Shown here: one piece after another, positions 1-8,129 of the stretch
How positions within the stretch are numbered: position 1 is the stretch's first letter
How the letters are laid out: each line of letters begins with the position of its first letter
DNA from: Pyramidobacter piscolens
GTDB taxonomy: Bacteria > Synergistota > Synergistia > Synergistales > Dethiosulfovibrionaceae
NCBI GenBank assembly: GCA_004558205.1
Contig: SFDM01000048.1
Coordinates: 1 to 20,263, forward strand
Reading direction: 5' to 3'
Length of the DNA stretch: 20,263 nt
Program-made: the position numbers and the translations under genes
The notes under the pieces: generated by a model
What the model was told of the DNA's origin: nothing
Database searches by the model: none
What the model saw: the letters and a program-made list of their open reading frames with translations, nothing else

Positions 1-1
1 C

Positions 2-1090
2 GGCGCGCCCTTCGAGCCCGAAATCAGGGACGGAAAGATCTACGCCCGAGGCGTTTCCGACGACAAGGGTGCCCTCTACTGCCGTATTCACGCCGTTCGG
101 GCCATGATGGCCGCGAACGGAAAAAGCCCTCTGACGCTCAAATTCCTCGCCGAAGGCGACGAGGAAACCGCCAGCCCCTCCATGTCCCGTTTCGCCCAGG
201 AGCGCGCGGACGACTTTAAAGAGCTGGTCAGATCCGACGTGTGCCTGTGGGAAAACGGCCGCGTAGACGCCGCGGGCCATCCATGGCTTCGCTGCGGCGT
301 CCGGGGCAGCGTGGCTTTCGACCTGCGTGTCACCACGGCGAAATCGGACGTGCACGGGCGCATGGGCGCCACGATTCCCAGCGCGTCCTGGCGGCTGGTC
401 TGGGCCCTGTCGACGCTGAAAACCCCCGATGACCGTATCGCCATCGGAGGCTTTTACGACGACGTGCGCCTCGCTACCGAGGCCGACTTCCAGGTGCTTC
501 GCGATTTCCCCTACGAAGAAGAAGCCCAGAAAAAGGCCCTGGGCATCAAAGCCTTCGTCCGCGGCGCCACAGGAGAGACCTTGAAACGGCAGGTTTACCT
601 GGAGCCCTCGCTGTCCATCTGCGGCCTGGAGGCTGGGGAAGTTCACAACGGCGTGCGGGGCATCGTGCCTCATACCGCCTACGCCCGCATCAGCTTCTAC
701 CTGGTGGCCGACCAGAATCCCGACGACCTGGAAGGAAAGCTGCGCCGCCATCTGGACCGCCACGGCTTTTTCGACGTGGAGATAACCCGCCGCGGCGGCA
801 GCAACCGCCCCGTCCGCACCGCCGTGGACCATCCTTTCCGCGCCCGCGCCTGCGCTGCCGCCCGCCAGGTCTACGAGCAGCCCATGGTGGTAGAGCTGAC
901 CCAGCTCGGCGGCGGCCCGGCGGCGGTCCTGCGCGACCAGTGGCCCGACCTGCCCATCTTCGGGGTCGGCCCCGCCAATACCAGCGGCAACCATCACGCC
1001 CCCGACGAGAACCTGGGCGTGGAGGATTACCGCCGCGCCGTCAAGTATCTGATCGCCCTATTTTATTCCTACGCAAAGCCACAGGCGTAA
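2..1090 (+). CDS. M20 family metallopeptidase, 5'-truncated by the window edge
   Basis: The reading frame is open from base 2 to the TAA at 1088-1090, so the N-terminus lies outside the window. It is a zinc-dependent exopeptidase or deacylase of the M20 (ArgE/DapE/CPG2) family, probably cytosolic. The visible start reads GKIYARGVSDDKGALY, the family motif holding the bridging metal-ligand Asp. EGDEETASPS follows, with the catalytic Glu and the next metal-ligand Glu. The insert (dimerisation) domain is the middle third, from about codon 110 to 250 of the visible part. NTSGNHHAPDENL near the C-terminus supplies the last metal-ligand His. The first metal-ligand His should lie upstream of the window. 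Substrate cannot be told from sequence; dipeptides or N-acyl amino acids are usual for this family. Codon use matches its neighbours. A hairpin follows directly. Confidence 0.9.
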   Translation, partial: GAPFEPEIRDGKIYARGVSDDKGALYCRIHAVRAMMAANGKSPLTLKFLAEGDEETASPSMSRFAQERADDFKELVRSDVCLWENGRVDAAGHPWLRCGVRGSVAFDLRVTTAKSDVHGRMGATIPSASWRLVWALSTLKTPDDRIAIGGFYDDVRLATEADFQVLRDFPYEEEAQKKALGIKAFVRGATGETLKRQVYLEPSLSICGLEAGEVHNGVRGIVPHTAYARISFYLVADQNPDDLEGKLRRHLDRHGFFDVEITRRGGSNRPVRTAVDHPFRARACAAARQVYEQPMVVELTQLGGGPAAVLRDQWPDLPIFGVGPANTSGNHHAPDENLGVEDYRRAVKYLIALFYSYAKPQA

Positions 1091-1096
1091 GAAGAA

Positions 1097-1132
1097 AAAG
1101 GAGCAGCTCCTCGGCTGAGGAGCTGCTCCTTT
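1097..1132 (+). terminator. Perfect 16-bp hairpin after the M20 peptidase gene
   Basis: Arms 1097-1112 and 1117-1132 are perfect reverse complements with a 4-base GGCT loop, 6 bases after the stop codon. AAA precedes the stem and TTT ends it, but the T tract is short (TTTGCG). It is therefore a likely but not classical intrinsic terminator. Confidence 0.7.
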
Positions 1133-1228
1133 GCGTAAAGCCACGAATTTTTTGTGCCCTGATTGCCGGAAGCTGTGAAACACAGTGGAGAGGAACGTCG
1201 GAAAATTATTTATGCTGATTTCAAATAA

Positions 1229-1372
1229 ACAGCCAAACCAACATCCAGGGCCGGCCTGAGGGAAATCGGTTTCGCTTCGGACATACTCGGACCGCCTTGG
1301 CGGTCCTGCGCAGCTTGCGGCCCCCGATCTCCCTCAGGCCGTCCCCTCCGAGGTGTTTGGTGCTTTAACTGG
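1229..1372 (+). repeat. GC-rich palindromic intergenic repeat, copy A
   Basis: The core at 1248-1345 has inverted ends (GGGCCGGCCTGAGGG and CCCTCAGGCCGTCCC, one mismatch). Weaker complementarity extends outward to about 1229 and 1372. Inside are smaller palindromes, such as ACCGCC-TT-GGCGGT at 1291-1304. The core is about 85% identical by eye to the reverse complement of copy B (14921-15019); 31 bases are identical (1292-1322 against 14944-14974). It lies between the M20 peptidase and the 3' end of the CitS-type gene, so on the minus strand it could act as a 3' hairpin. Apart from it, 1133-1380 holds nothing I recognise. Confidence 0.8.
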
Positions 1373-1380
1373 TAAAAGTA

Positions 1381-2679
1381 TTAGAAGAGCTGCAGCAGCA
1401 CGCTGGCGAGAATCAGCATGAAAGCGCCGCCGATGCGCGAGGAAATCTGCGCGAAGGGCATCAGCTCCATGCGGTTGGCCGCGGAAAGGACGGCCACGTC
1501 GCCGGTACCGCCCATGTTGGCCATGCAGAGCCCCGCGGTGATGGAAGCTTCGACGGGATAGAAGCCCACCAGCCGTCCCACGGCGGCCGAGCCGACGATG
1601 GCGCCGATGACCGTGACGCCGACGAGGACGACGTAGTTCACCGAGAAAGCGGCGATGATCTGCCCCAGATCGGTGTAGGCCACGCCGATGCCCACAAGAA
1701 GCACGCCCGTGGTGTTTTTCATGACGAACTGGAACCACTGGTAGCAGCAGATTTCGTAATACTGGGGCAGGATGCCCAGGGCCTTGACGACGGCCACGGA
1801 GATGATCATCCAGGCGTAGCCGTGGATTTTGGGGATAAACATGTTGATGATGGCCCCCCAGATGAAGAAGGCTGTGGCGATGAGCAGACCGATGCCCATG
1901 TAGGTCAGGTTGATCTTCTCGCGGGCTTCAAGGAACGCGGGATCGGCCTGGACAGCGTCGTCGCCGCCCTTGGCGATCATCAGCTCGCCCTCGCCCGTAA
2001 GGCTGGGAACCGCCTTGCCCAGACGGCTCAGAAGCCCGCCGGCCACGATAGCCATGGCGTTGCCCATGGCCACGGCGGGGATCATGATGTTGATGATGTC
2101 TTCAGGCTTCTGCGCCAGCGTCTCGCCGAAAATCTTCGACAGAGGCACCGCGCCGGCGCCCATGCCGCCGCCCATGATGGGGACGGCGATGTAGAGGATA
2201 GCCTTCTCGGCTCCGTAGCCCGTCAGTTTGCCCACCAGGCCAGCCAGCCCCAGCGCGACGACGACGCCGCCGATGATGGCCGGCAGGTAGCGGATGGCCG
2301 CGCGGATCAGCAGGTCGCGGTTCATGCCCAGGATGGAGCCGCAGATCAGCGCGGCGATGTAGAAGTCGAGGAAGCCCTCGCCCTTCATGAAGTTGGTGGT
2401 GATCTTGATGGCCGACTCGGGCAGGATCTTGTAATAACAGAGCGCAGCCGTACCGAAGATGATGACGATCGCGCCGCCGCCCAGATAGGTGTTGACGATG
2501 GGCGTCCTGTTGCCGATCTCATTGAAAACGGCGCCGATGACGATCATCAGCGGGAACGCGCCGATCATTCCCTTGGGCAGCTTGCCCATAAAGGTGGCGA
2601 TGATGACGATGGCCGCGAAAATGGCGAAAATCTGCCACGGCATGCCATAAAGTTTAAAGCCCTTGTTCTCTTCAGACAT
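1381..2679 (-). CDS. citS: 2-hydroxycarboxylate transporter, CitS/MaeN family (probable citrate or malate carrier)
   Basis: A polytopic inner-membrane secondary carrier of 432 residues, the usual length for the 2HCT family (CitS, CitP, MaeN). Both re-entrant-loop signatures are visible: GGGMGAGAVPLS at about residues 170-181 and ANMGGTGDVAVLSAANRM at about 387-404. QISSRIGG follows at about 411-418, and its Arg corresponds to the citrate-contacting Arg428 of Klebsiella CitS (family knowledge). About eleven hydrophobic segments are evident. The ATG at 2679 has GAGGGGG seven bases upstream. It lies downstream of the malic-enzyme-like gene on the same strand, with a hairpin between them. With citrate lyase nearby, citrate uptake coupled to Na+ or H+ is the likely job; malate or citrate/product exchange cannot be excluded. 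Confidence 0.9.
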   Translation of the reverse strand: MSEENKGFKLYGMPWQIFAIFAAIVIIATFMGKLPKGMIGAFPLMIVIGAVFNEIGNRTPIVNTYLGGGAIVIIFGTAALCYYKILPESAIKITTNFMKGEGFLDFYIAALICGSILGMNRDLLIRAAIRYLPAIIGGVVVALGLAGLVGKLTGYGAEKAILYIAVPIMGGGMGAGAVPLSKIFGETLAQKPEDIINIMIPAVAMGNAMAIVAGGLLSRLGKAVPSLTGEGELMIAKGGDDAVQADPAFLEAREKINLTYMGIGLLIATAFFIWGAIINMFIPKIHGYAWMIISVAVVKALGILPQYYEICCYQWFQFVMKNTTGVLLVGIGVAYTDLGQIIAAFSVNYVVLVGVTVIGAIVGSAAVGRLVGFYPVEASITAGLCMANMGGTGDVAVLSAANRMELMPFAQISSRIGGAFMLILASVLLQLF

Positions 2680-2730
2680 AAAAAAACCCCCTCAAGTATT
2701 TTTTGTGCTGTACCGAACCGGTTCTTGTCG

Positions 2731-2769
2731 AAAAAGGAAGCCGGACAGGGCACGGAAACCGGCTTCCTT
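2731..2769 (-). terminator. Intrinsic terminator between the malic-enzyme-like gene and citS
   Basis: On the minus strand an 11-bp perfect stem (2759-2769 with 2734-2744, 14-base loop) is followed by five T residues. It lies 57 bases past the stop of the malic-enzyme-like gene and 54 bases before the citS start. It should uncouple the two genes at least partly, so citS may be expressed at a different level or from its own start in the short remaining spacer. No convincing promoter was found there. Confidence 0.7.
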
Positions 2770-2826
2770 ATACGCGTATGCGGGATGTCGCTTTAAAGCT
2801 TTTTCAGGTCGTCCTGGCCGCGAAGC

Positions 2827-4005
2827 CTACAGGCGTGCGACGCCCGACTTGCGCGCCGCGTCGGCGACGGCCTTGGCCACGGCGGGAACCACGCGGGGAT
2901 CGAAGGAATCGGGCACCACCTTGTCGGCGCAGAGCTCGCTTTCGGGAACCAAATCGGCGAGAGCGTGAGCGGCGGCGAGTTTCATCTCGTCGTTGATCGT
3001 GCTGGCGCGGCAGTCCAGAGCGCCGCGGAAGATGCCGGGGAAGCCCAGGCAGTTGTTGACCTGGTTGGGGAAGTCGCTGCGGCCCGTGCCGACGACCATC
3101 GCTCCGGCCGCCTTGGCCTCGTCGGGGAAGATCTCGGGGACGGGGTTGGCCATGGCGAAGATGATCGCCTTGGGGGCCATTGTCTTCACCATATCGCCCG
3201 TCAGAGCGCCGGCCACAGAAGTACCCAGGAACACGTCGGCGTTCCTGATCACGTCGGCCAGTTTGCCCTTCTCGTGGTTGGGGTTGGTGATCGCGGCCAG
3301 TTCCGCCTTGGCGGGAGCCAGATCCATGTCGGAGGACAGGGCGCCCTTGCTGTCGAGCGCGATGATGTTCTTCGCGCCGGCCAGCGTCAGCATCTTGCAG
3401 ATGGCCGTTCCCGCGGCGCCGGCGCCGTTGAGGATGATCTTCACGTCGCCGATCTTCTTGCCCACGACCTTGAGGCCGTTGATGACGGCGCTCAGGAGGA
3501 TGACCGCCGTGCCGTGCTGGTCATCGTGGAACACGGGGATGTCGCAGAGCTCTTTCAGGCGTCTTTCGATTTCGAAGCAGCGCGGCGCTGAAATGTCTTC
3601 CAGGTTGATTCCGCCCAGCGTGGCGGTGATGTTTTTGACGATGTTGATGATTTCCTCGGGATCCTGGGTTTCGATGCAGATCGGCACGGCGTCGATGTTC
3701 GCGAAGCTCTTGAACAGCGAGCATTTGCCTTCCATCACGGGAATGGCGGCCTTCGCGCCGATGTTGCCCAAGCCCAGCACGGCGCTGCCGTCGGAAATGA
3801 CGGCCACCACGTTGCTCTTGGACGTGTACTCGTACACGGCCTCGGGATCTTTGTGGATGACGCGGCAAGGCTCCGCGACGCCGGGAGTGTAGGCTAAAGC
3901 CAGATCCTGCATGTTGTTGACGGGCATTTTGGAAACCATCGCAAACTTCCCGACGGTCTTTTTGTGAAGCTCCAGAGCACGTTCATAAACTGTTTTCTCT
4001 GCCAT
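2827..4005 (-). CDS. Malic-enzyme family protein (malic enzyme or CitM-like oxaloacetate decarboxylase)
   Basis: A cytosolic NAD(P)- and divalent-metal-dependent decarboxylase of 392 residues, the short bacterial form without a phosphotransacetylase domain. YTPGVAEPC carries the catalytic Tyr (residue 39), and the catalytic Lys is in AAIPVMEGK (residue 94). Metal ligands are in LEDISAPRCFE (about 135-145) and FHDDQHGTA (about 159-167). GAGAAG (194-199) is the nucleotide loop, and ANPVPEI plus NQVNNCLGFPGIFRGALD complete the signature. AGGAGGGG precedes the ATG. In lactic acid bacteria a close relative, CitM, sits in the citrate lyase cluster and decarboxylates oxaloacetate. The same role is inferred here because the window holds no oadABG genes. 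Ordinary malate-to-pyruvate activity is the alternative. Confidence 0.92.
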   Translation of the reverse strand: MAEKTVYERALELHKKTVGKFAMVSKMPVNNMQDLALAYTPGVAEPCRVIHKDPEAVYEYTSKSNVVAVISDGSAVLGLGNIGAKAAIPVMEGKCSLFKSFANIDAVPICIETQDPEEIINIVKNITATLGGINLEDISAPRCFEIERRLKELCDIPVFHDDQHGTAVILLSAVINGLKVVGKKIGDVKIILNGAGAAGTAICKMLTLAGAKNIIALDSKGALSSDMDLAPAKAELAAITNPNHEKGKLADVIRNADVFLGTSVAGALTGDMVKTMAPKAIIFAMANPVPEIFPDEAKAAGAMVVGTGRSDFPNQVNNCLGFPGIFRGALDCRASTINDEMKLAAAHALADLVPESELCADKVVPDSFDPRVVPAVAKAVADAARKSGVARL

Positions 4006-4294
4006 TTCAAACCCCTCCTGTGATTTTTCCGCCGCTTTTCACAGCTCCTCCGCGGCGAACTTCTCTGCAAAACTCAACGAAACAGATAAAAATACCCCTC
4101 TGTTTTTTCATTATACAGGCAGAACGAGGGCGGTTCCTTCGATTTTATCCTTATCTAACTATTAAACCTATTGTGTAAGTATAAAATGGTGTAATATTTA
4201 GAGATTGACAAAACTGTGTGGGATAATGCTAAAGAGGATTCAAAAAAATCACAAAATCTGATAAAATAACTTTAATGCAGAGGAGATGCTTTCT
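4006..4294. promoter_or_regulatory. Divergent control region between the malic-enzyme-like gene and the citA-like gene
   Basis: This 289-base gap is AT-rich from about 4080 on, unlike the surrounding coding DNA. For the minus-strand gene a perfect TATAAT lies at 4115-4110 with no good -35 at 17 bases, as expected for an activator-dependent promoter. For the plus strand, TTGACA at 4205-4210 is a perfect -35, but the hexamer 17 bases on (GCTAAA, 4228-4233) is weak. AT-rich stretches at 4140-4200 are candidate sites for the CitB-type regulator encoded next door. No exact operator was defined. Confidence 0.5.
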
Positions 4295-5959
4295 GTGGAA
4301 AGTTTAAAACACCAGAGAAGCAGGGAGGCGCGCGCGAAATTGAGACAAATGAAAGAATCTCCTGGCTGGTCGTTATCGCAGAAGCTGACCCTTGCCAACG
4401 TGATACTGGTTCTTGTGACCTTGGGGATCACCATGGGCATCGCGCTCCGGTTCAGCATCGAACTTCAGGAACGCAAGGTTGAAGGAGTATTGCGGGACGT
4501 GGGCGAAATGCTGGCGAATAACCAGCTGGTCATCGAGGCCCTCCAAAAGAACAAGGGCAGCGACGAGCTGATGGACTTTATCGACGGGATCGTGGTCACC
4601 TTCGGCGACGTGGACGTGATTACCCTGGCGGACATGAAGGGGCGGCGCCTGTATCACATCGACAAGGACAAGATCGGGCTCGACTTTGTCGGAGGCGACG
4701 AGGAACCGGCCCTGGCGGGCGTTAAATATTTCTCGAAGGCCACGGGTACCCGGGGGTTTCAGAAGAGGTATTTTATGCCCATCTACGGTTCACCAGGCGG
4801 GGAGCAGATCGGCTTCCTGATGACCAGCGCGCTGATGAGCCGCATCGGCACCCAGCGCCGCGAGATCATCGTCACCCACATCCAGGCGGCGGCCATGATC
4901 TCCATCATCGGCATCGTGATCGCCTGCGTGCTTGCCAAGAGCATCAAGTCGACGCTGCTGGGCTATGAGCCGGGGCAGCTGACCCAGATCTACCTGGAAC
5001 GGGAGGAGGTGCTCGACTCCCTGGAAGAAGGCGTTTTGGCCGTGAACGCCGAGGGGCGGATCATCGTGATCAACCGTGCCGCGGCGGCCATGCTGGGCGT
5101 GGAAGACATCGACGTGGCGGGGCAGCCGGCGCGGGAGCTCTTTCCCCAGATCCGCATCGCTGAAACAGCGCTGAGCGGCCAGCACGATTACGGACGGGGG
5201 CTGACCCAGGGCGGGATCAACATCATTTATGATAGAATACCCATTATTGAGGACGAACAGACCATCGGGGCCGTGGCGATCCTGCGGAACCGCACCGAGC
5301 TGACCAGCATGGCCGAGCAGCTCACGGGCGTGAACCACATGATGGGCGCCCTGAGAAGCAACACCCACGAGTTCATGAACAAACTGCACGTGATCCTGGG
5401 GCTTCTGCGCATCGGCGCGGCCGATGAGGCGGAGAAGTACATCACCGGAATCGCCCGGGAGCAGACCGAAGTCATCGGCCCGGTGGTGCAGAAGATCGAA
5501 AACAAGACCGTGGCGGCGCTGATCCTCGGAAAGATGTCGCGCTGCCGTGAATTGAATATCGATTTCAGGCTTGACAAATCGAGCTTTGTGCCGTCAAATA
5601 GTACTTTCCTGACGTCCAACGCTTTTGTCACGGTTATAGGTAACCTTCTTGAGAACGCCATAGAGGCGATCAACGCCAAACCGAAAGAGCAGGGCGTCCG
5701 GGAGCTTTCGCTTCTGATCCACGAGGACGAGCGGAGCCTGATGATCACCGTGGACGATTCGGGCGAAGGCATGACGCCGGAAGAAATCGAGCGTGTAAGA
5801 CAGGGCGGTTACAGCTCCAAGGGGCAATATCGCGGTACGGGAACACGGTTAATCCGTTCAATTCTCGAGGCCAGCGGCGGAGAAATGCAGATAGATTCCG
5901 AAAAAGGAGTGGGTACATCCATCACGGTGTGCTTCACAAGGAGGGAAAAACGTGATTAA
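4295..5959 (+). CDS. citA: CitA/DcuS-type sensor histidine kinase
   Basis: Membrane-bound sensor that probably detects extracellular citrate or a C4-dicarboxylate and phosphorylates the CitB-like regulator encoded next. Numbered from the upstream ATG at 4286, there is a first membrane helix at about 35-57. An extracytoplasmic PAS domain follows (60-195) with the CitA/DcuS hallmarks RLYHIDKDKIG and FVGGDEEPALAG. A second helix spans about 200-218, and a cytosolic PAS domain about 240-345. The phospho-acceptor His361 is in SNTHEFMNKLH (SPOB-type, not HisKA), and the ATPase boxes are NLLENAIEA and DDSGEGM. The last glycine box reads GTGTRL, slightly divergent. AGGAG abuts the ATG at 4286, so GTG at 4295, nine bases after it, is the more likely start (554 residues). 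The gene overlaps citB by 8 bases. DcuS is the alternative name; citrate is favoured by context. Confidence 0.9.
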   Translation: MESLKHQRSREARAKLRQMKESPGWSLSQKLTLANVILVLVTLGITMGIALRFSIELQERKVEGVLRDVGEMLANNQLVIEALQKNKGSDELMDFIDGIVVTFGDVDVITLADMKGRRLYHIDKDKIGLDFVGGDEEPALAGVKYFSKATGTRGFQKRYFMPIYGSPGGEQIGFLMTSALMSRIGTQRREIIVTHIQAAAMISIIGIVIACVLAKSIKSTLLGYEPGQLTQIYLEREEVLDSLEEGVLAVNAEGRIIVINRAAAAMLGVEDIDVAGQPARELFPQIRIAETALSGQHDYGRGLTQGGINIIYDRIPIIEDEQTIGAVAILRNRTELTSMAEQLTGVNHMMGALRSNTHEFMNKLHVILGLLRIGAADEAEKYITGIAREQTEVIGPVVQKIENKTVAALILGKMSRCRELNIDFRLDKSSFVPSNSTFLTSNAFVTVIGNLLENAIEAINAKPKEQGVRELSLLIHEDERSLMITVDDSGEGMTPEEIERVRQGGYSSKGQYRGTGTRLIRSILEASGGEMQIDSEKGVGTSITVCFTRREKRD

Positions 5960-6668
5960 GGCAATTATTGTGGAAGACGATCCTATGGTTGCGCAGATCA
6001 ACAGGCGCTATCTTGACACCGCCAGCGACATTCAGGTCGCCGCGGTTTTCGACAACGGCAAAGATGCTCTCGCGTATATTGAGGATGATGAACCGGACCT
6101 CATTATACTGGACGTGTACATGCCCGTTATGAGCGGACTGGAACTGCTGCGCGAAATTAGGCGTTCCGACATTCAGTCCGACGTGATTATGGTCACGGCG
6201 GCCAACGACGTGAAAAACGTCGAAGAAGCCCTGCGGCTCGGCATTATCGACTATTTGGTCAAGCCCTTCGAGTACGAGCGCTTCATGGAAGCCATCGAGA
6301 AGTACCGCAAGAAAGTTCACATGCTGAAAGACGCCTCCACGCTGAATCAGGACGCTATCGACAGCCTTGTCAGCGCGGGCGCGCCCCAGCCCCAGACGCC
6401 GGTGCGCGACCTGAAAAAGGGCCTGCAGCAGCGCACCCTCGACATGGTCCGTTCCCATCTGGAAAAGATGAAGGGCGAGACCTGCACCTGCGACACCCTC
6501 GCGGGCGTGGTCGGCCTGTCCAAGGTCACGGTGCGGCGCTATCTGAACTACCTCGCCGAGATCGGCGAGATCGGCAGCTCCGTGGACTACGAAACAGGCG
6601 GCCGTCCCTGCATCAAGTACTTCATCCGTCCCGACGAAGAGGCTGAAGCTGAAGAAAAGAAGGACTAG
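5952..6668 (+). CDS. citB: CitB/DcuR-type response regulator
   Basis: A cytosolic DNA-binding response regulator of 238 residues, partner of the overlapping kinase gene. The receiver domain (1-120) shows the acidic pair VEDD, phospho-acceptor Asp54 in ILDVYMP, Thr82 and Lys104 in YLVKPFE. A linker leads to a C-terminal helix-turn-helix at about 170-215 (TLAGVVGLSKVTVRRYLNYL), typical of the CitB group. The tail is acidic and Lys-rich. It starts at GTG 5952, preceded by AAGGAGGG at good spacing, and overlaps the end of citA by 8 bases, so translation is probably coupled. Likely targets are the divergent carrier/decarboxylase promoter and citDEF. The ligand specificity of the pair is inferred from context. 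Confidence 0.9.
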   Translation: MIKAIIVEDDPMVAQINRRYLDTASDIQVAAVFDNGKDALAYIEDDEPDLIILDVYMPVMSGLELLREIRRSDIQSDVIMVTAANDVKNVEEALRLGIIDYLVKPFEYERFMEAIEKYRKKVHMLKDASTLNQDAIDSLVSAGAPQPQTPVRDLKKGLQQRTLDMVRSHLEKMKGETCTCDTLAGVVGLSKVTVRRYLNYLAEIGEIGSSVDYETGGRPCIKYFIRPDEEAEAEEKKD

Positions 6669-6989
6669 GGAGCGCTTCCCCCGTTCTATTCTGCTCTGCG
6701 AGAAAATTTAAAAAACGTTGATTAAACGCGCCGTCTGCCTTGAAACGCAGTTCCGGCCTGGTCTTCGCCGCGGCGGCACGCGGGGGAGGCGGGCCCGGAT
6801 CGCGTTCTGTGGGTTGAGTTTTCGCGTTGGAGTCAGCGATTCCTTGGCGTCTGAACCATGAGGAATCCCCGAAACGCGGCTGATAGTCTCAGCGAAGTTT
6901 TGAGGATTCTTTTTTTATAACGGCGGAACTGGATTGTTCAACGAAAATGTAAAAAGGTCCTTGAATTTTTAACGGGGAAGGTGTTCACA
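6669..6989 (+). promoter_or_regulatory. Leader region upstream of citDEF with alternative hairpins
   Basis: This is a 321-base gene-free stretch between citB and citD. An AT-rich island at about 6700-6727 could hold a regulator site or a weak promoter. GATTCCT (6838-6844) can pair with AGGAATC (6861-6867). The same 6861-6868 bases can instead pair with 6904-6911 to build a terminator. Only 73 bases remain between that terminator and citD, and no good -35/-10 pair was found in them. This suggests either readthrough control or a promoter upstream of the hairpins. Confidence 0.4.
6861..6916 (+). terminator. Compound intrinsic terminator (or attenuator) before citD
   Basis: Three stacked stems share one axis. 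AGGAATCC (6861-6868) pairs with GGATTCTT (6904-6911, one G-U), AAAC (6872-6875) with GTTT (6897-6900), and GCTGA (6879-6883) with TCAGC (6889-6893). Symmetric 3-base internal loops separate them. T residues run from 6910 to 6916. It lies 192 bases past the citB stop. Confidence 0.65.
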
Positions 6990-7259
6990 TTGAAAATCTG
7001 TAAAAAGGCGGTGGCGGGAACCCTGGAGTCCAGCGACGCGCTTGTGGAGGTCGAACCGGGCTCCGGCATCGCCATAGACCTGGAGTCGGCGGTGCTGTCC
7101 CAGTTCGGCGACGCCATAGAAGCCTCGGTCCGCGCCGTGCTGGCCGCCTTCGGCGTGACGGGCGCGAAGCTGCGCGTGGTGGACCGCGGCGCTTTGGACT
7201 GCACCATCCGCGCCCGCGTGGAGACCGCGATTAAACGCGCGAAGGGGGATGAAGCATAA
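6990..7259 (+). CDS. citD: Citrate lyase acyl carrier protein (gamma subunit)
   Basis: The small subunit of citrate lyase that carries the 2'-(5''-phosphoribosyl)-3'-dephospho-CoA group to which acetyl and citryl units are attached. It has 89 residues. The N-terminus reads MKICKKAVAGTLESSD; with the TTG at 6990 as start, the first Ser of LESSD is residue 14, the position of the modified Ser14 in Klebsiella CitD (family knowledge). GGGGAAGG ends 8 bases before this TTG, whereas an in-frame GTG at 6981 overlaps that ribosome-binding site, so TTG is preferred. The stop overlaps the citE start by one base (TAATG), so the genes are co-translated. The prosthetic group would be made and attached by CitG and CitX, which are not in this window. 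Confidence 0.93.
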   Translation: MKICKKAVAGTLESSDALVEVEPGSGIAIDLESAVLSQFGDAIEASVRAVLAAFGVTGAKLRVVDRGALDCTIRARVETAIKRAKGDEA

Positions 7260-8128
7260 TGCGCCGTTCCATGCTCTTTTTGCCGGGCAACACGCCTAAC
7301 ATCATCGTCAACGGCGACGCCCTGGGCGCCGACAACATCATCCTCGACCTGGAGGACGCCGTTTCGCCCGCGGAGAAGGACGCCGCCCGCATCCTGGTGC
7401 GCAGCGCCATCCAGAGCCTGGGCTTCCGCGGTGTGGAGATCACGGTGCGCATCAACTCCATCGACACGCCCTACTGGAAGGACGACCTGGACGAGATGGT
7501 GCCCCTGCGCCCGGCGTTGATCATGCCCACCAAGGTGGGCAGCGCGGCGGACGTGATGGCCGTGGACGATTACATCGCCTCCGTCGAGAAAAAATGCGGC
7601 CTGCCCGATCGTTCGGTGAAGCTGATTCCCCTGATCGAGACCGCCGCGGGCCTTGAGAACGCCTATGGCATCGCCTCGGCGTCGCCCCGCGTGGCGGCCA
7701 TCTTTTTAGGCGCCGAGGACCTGACGGCGGACCTGCGCTGCCCCCGCACCAAAGAGGGAACCGAGATCTTTTACGCCCGCAGCCGCATGGTCTCCGCCGG
7801 ACGCGCCGCCGGCGTGGACGTGTACGACACGCCTTTTACCGACGTGAACGACGACGAGGGCGCCCTGGCCGACGCCCGTTTCGCCCGTTCCATGGGCTTC
7901 TCCGGCAAGGCGTCCATCTCGCCGCGCCACGTGCGCGCCATCAACGAGGCTTTCAGCCCTACCCAGGCCGAGATCGACTACGCCGCGGAGGTGTTGGAAG
8001 CCATCCGCCAGGCCAAAGAACAGGGCCGCGGCGCCATCTCGCTTCGCGGCAAGATGATCGACGCGCCGATCGTGCTCCGCGCGCGGCAGACCATCGCCAT
8101 GGCCGAAGCCATCAAGGGAGGCAACTAA
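7259..8128 (+). CDS. citE: Citrate lyase beta subunit (citryl-ACP lyase)
   Basis: Cleaves citryl-ACP to acetyl-ACP and oxaloacetate in the cytosolic citrate lyase complex. At 289 residues it has the full family length. It shows the TIM-barrel HpcH/HpaI/CitE signatures in order: RSMLFLPGN (3-11), DLEDAVSPAEK (30-40), RIN with substrate Arg64, and IPLIETA with metal ligand Glu127. GAEDLTADL supplies the second metal ligand (Asp154). The C-terminal GKASISPRHVRAIN and GKMIDAPIVLRAR, typical of true CitE, follow. It starts on the ATG overlapping the citD stop and ends one base before citF. No anomaly was seen. Confidence 0.95.
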   Translation: MRRSMLFLPGNTPNIIVNGDALGADNIILDLEDAVSPAEKDAARILVRSAIQSLGFRGVEITVRINSIDTPYWKDDLDEMVPLRPALIMPTKVGSAADVMAVDDYIASVEKKCGLPDRSVKLIPLIETAAGLENAYGIASASPRVAAIFLGAEDLTADLRCPRTKEGTEIFYARSRMVSAGRAAGVDVYDTPFTDVNDDEGALADARFARSMGFSGKASISPRHVRAINEAFSPTQAEIDYAAEVLEAIRQAKEQGRGAISLRGKMIDAPIVLRARQTIAMAEAIKGGN

Positions 8129-8129
8129 G

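Noticed and set aside
1822..2796. Long plus-strand open frame opposite the CitS-type gene
   Set aside because: His/Asp/Gly-rich composition is a mirror of codon bias in the real gene; no ribosome-binding site and no family resemblance.
4205..4233. Sigma-54 type promoter before the citA-like gene
   Set aside because: TGGGATAATGCT lacks the GG-N10-GC spacing of a -24/-12 element.
6858..6920. 20-codon ORF overlapping the terminator before citD, as a possible leader peptide
   Set aside because: No ribosome-binding site before its ATG and no run of codons that would make a sensible sensor.
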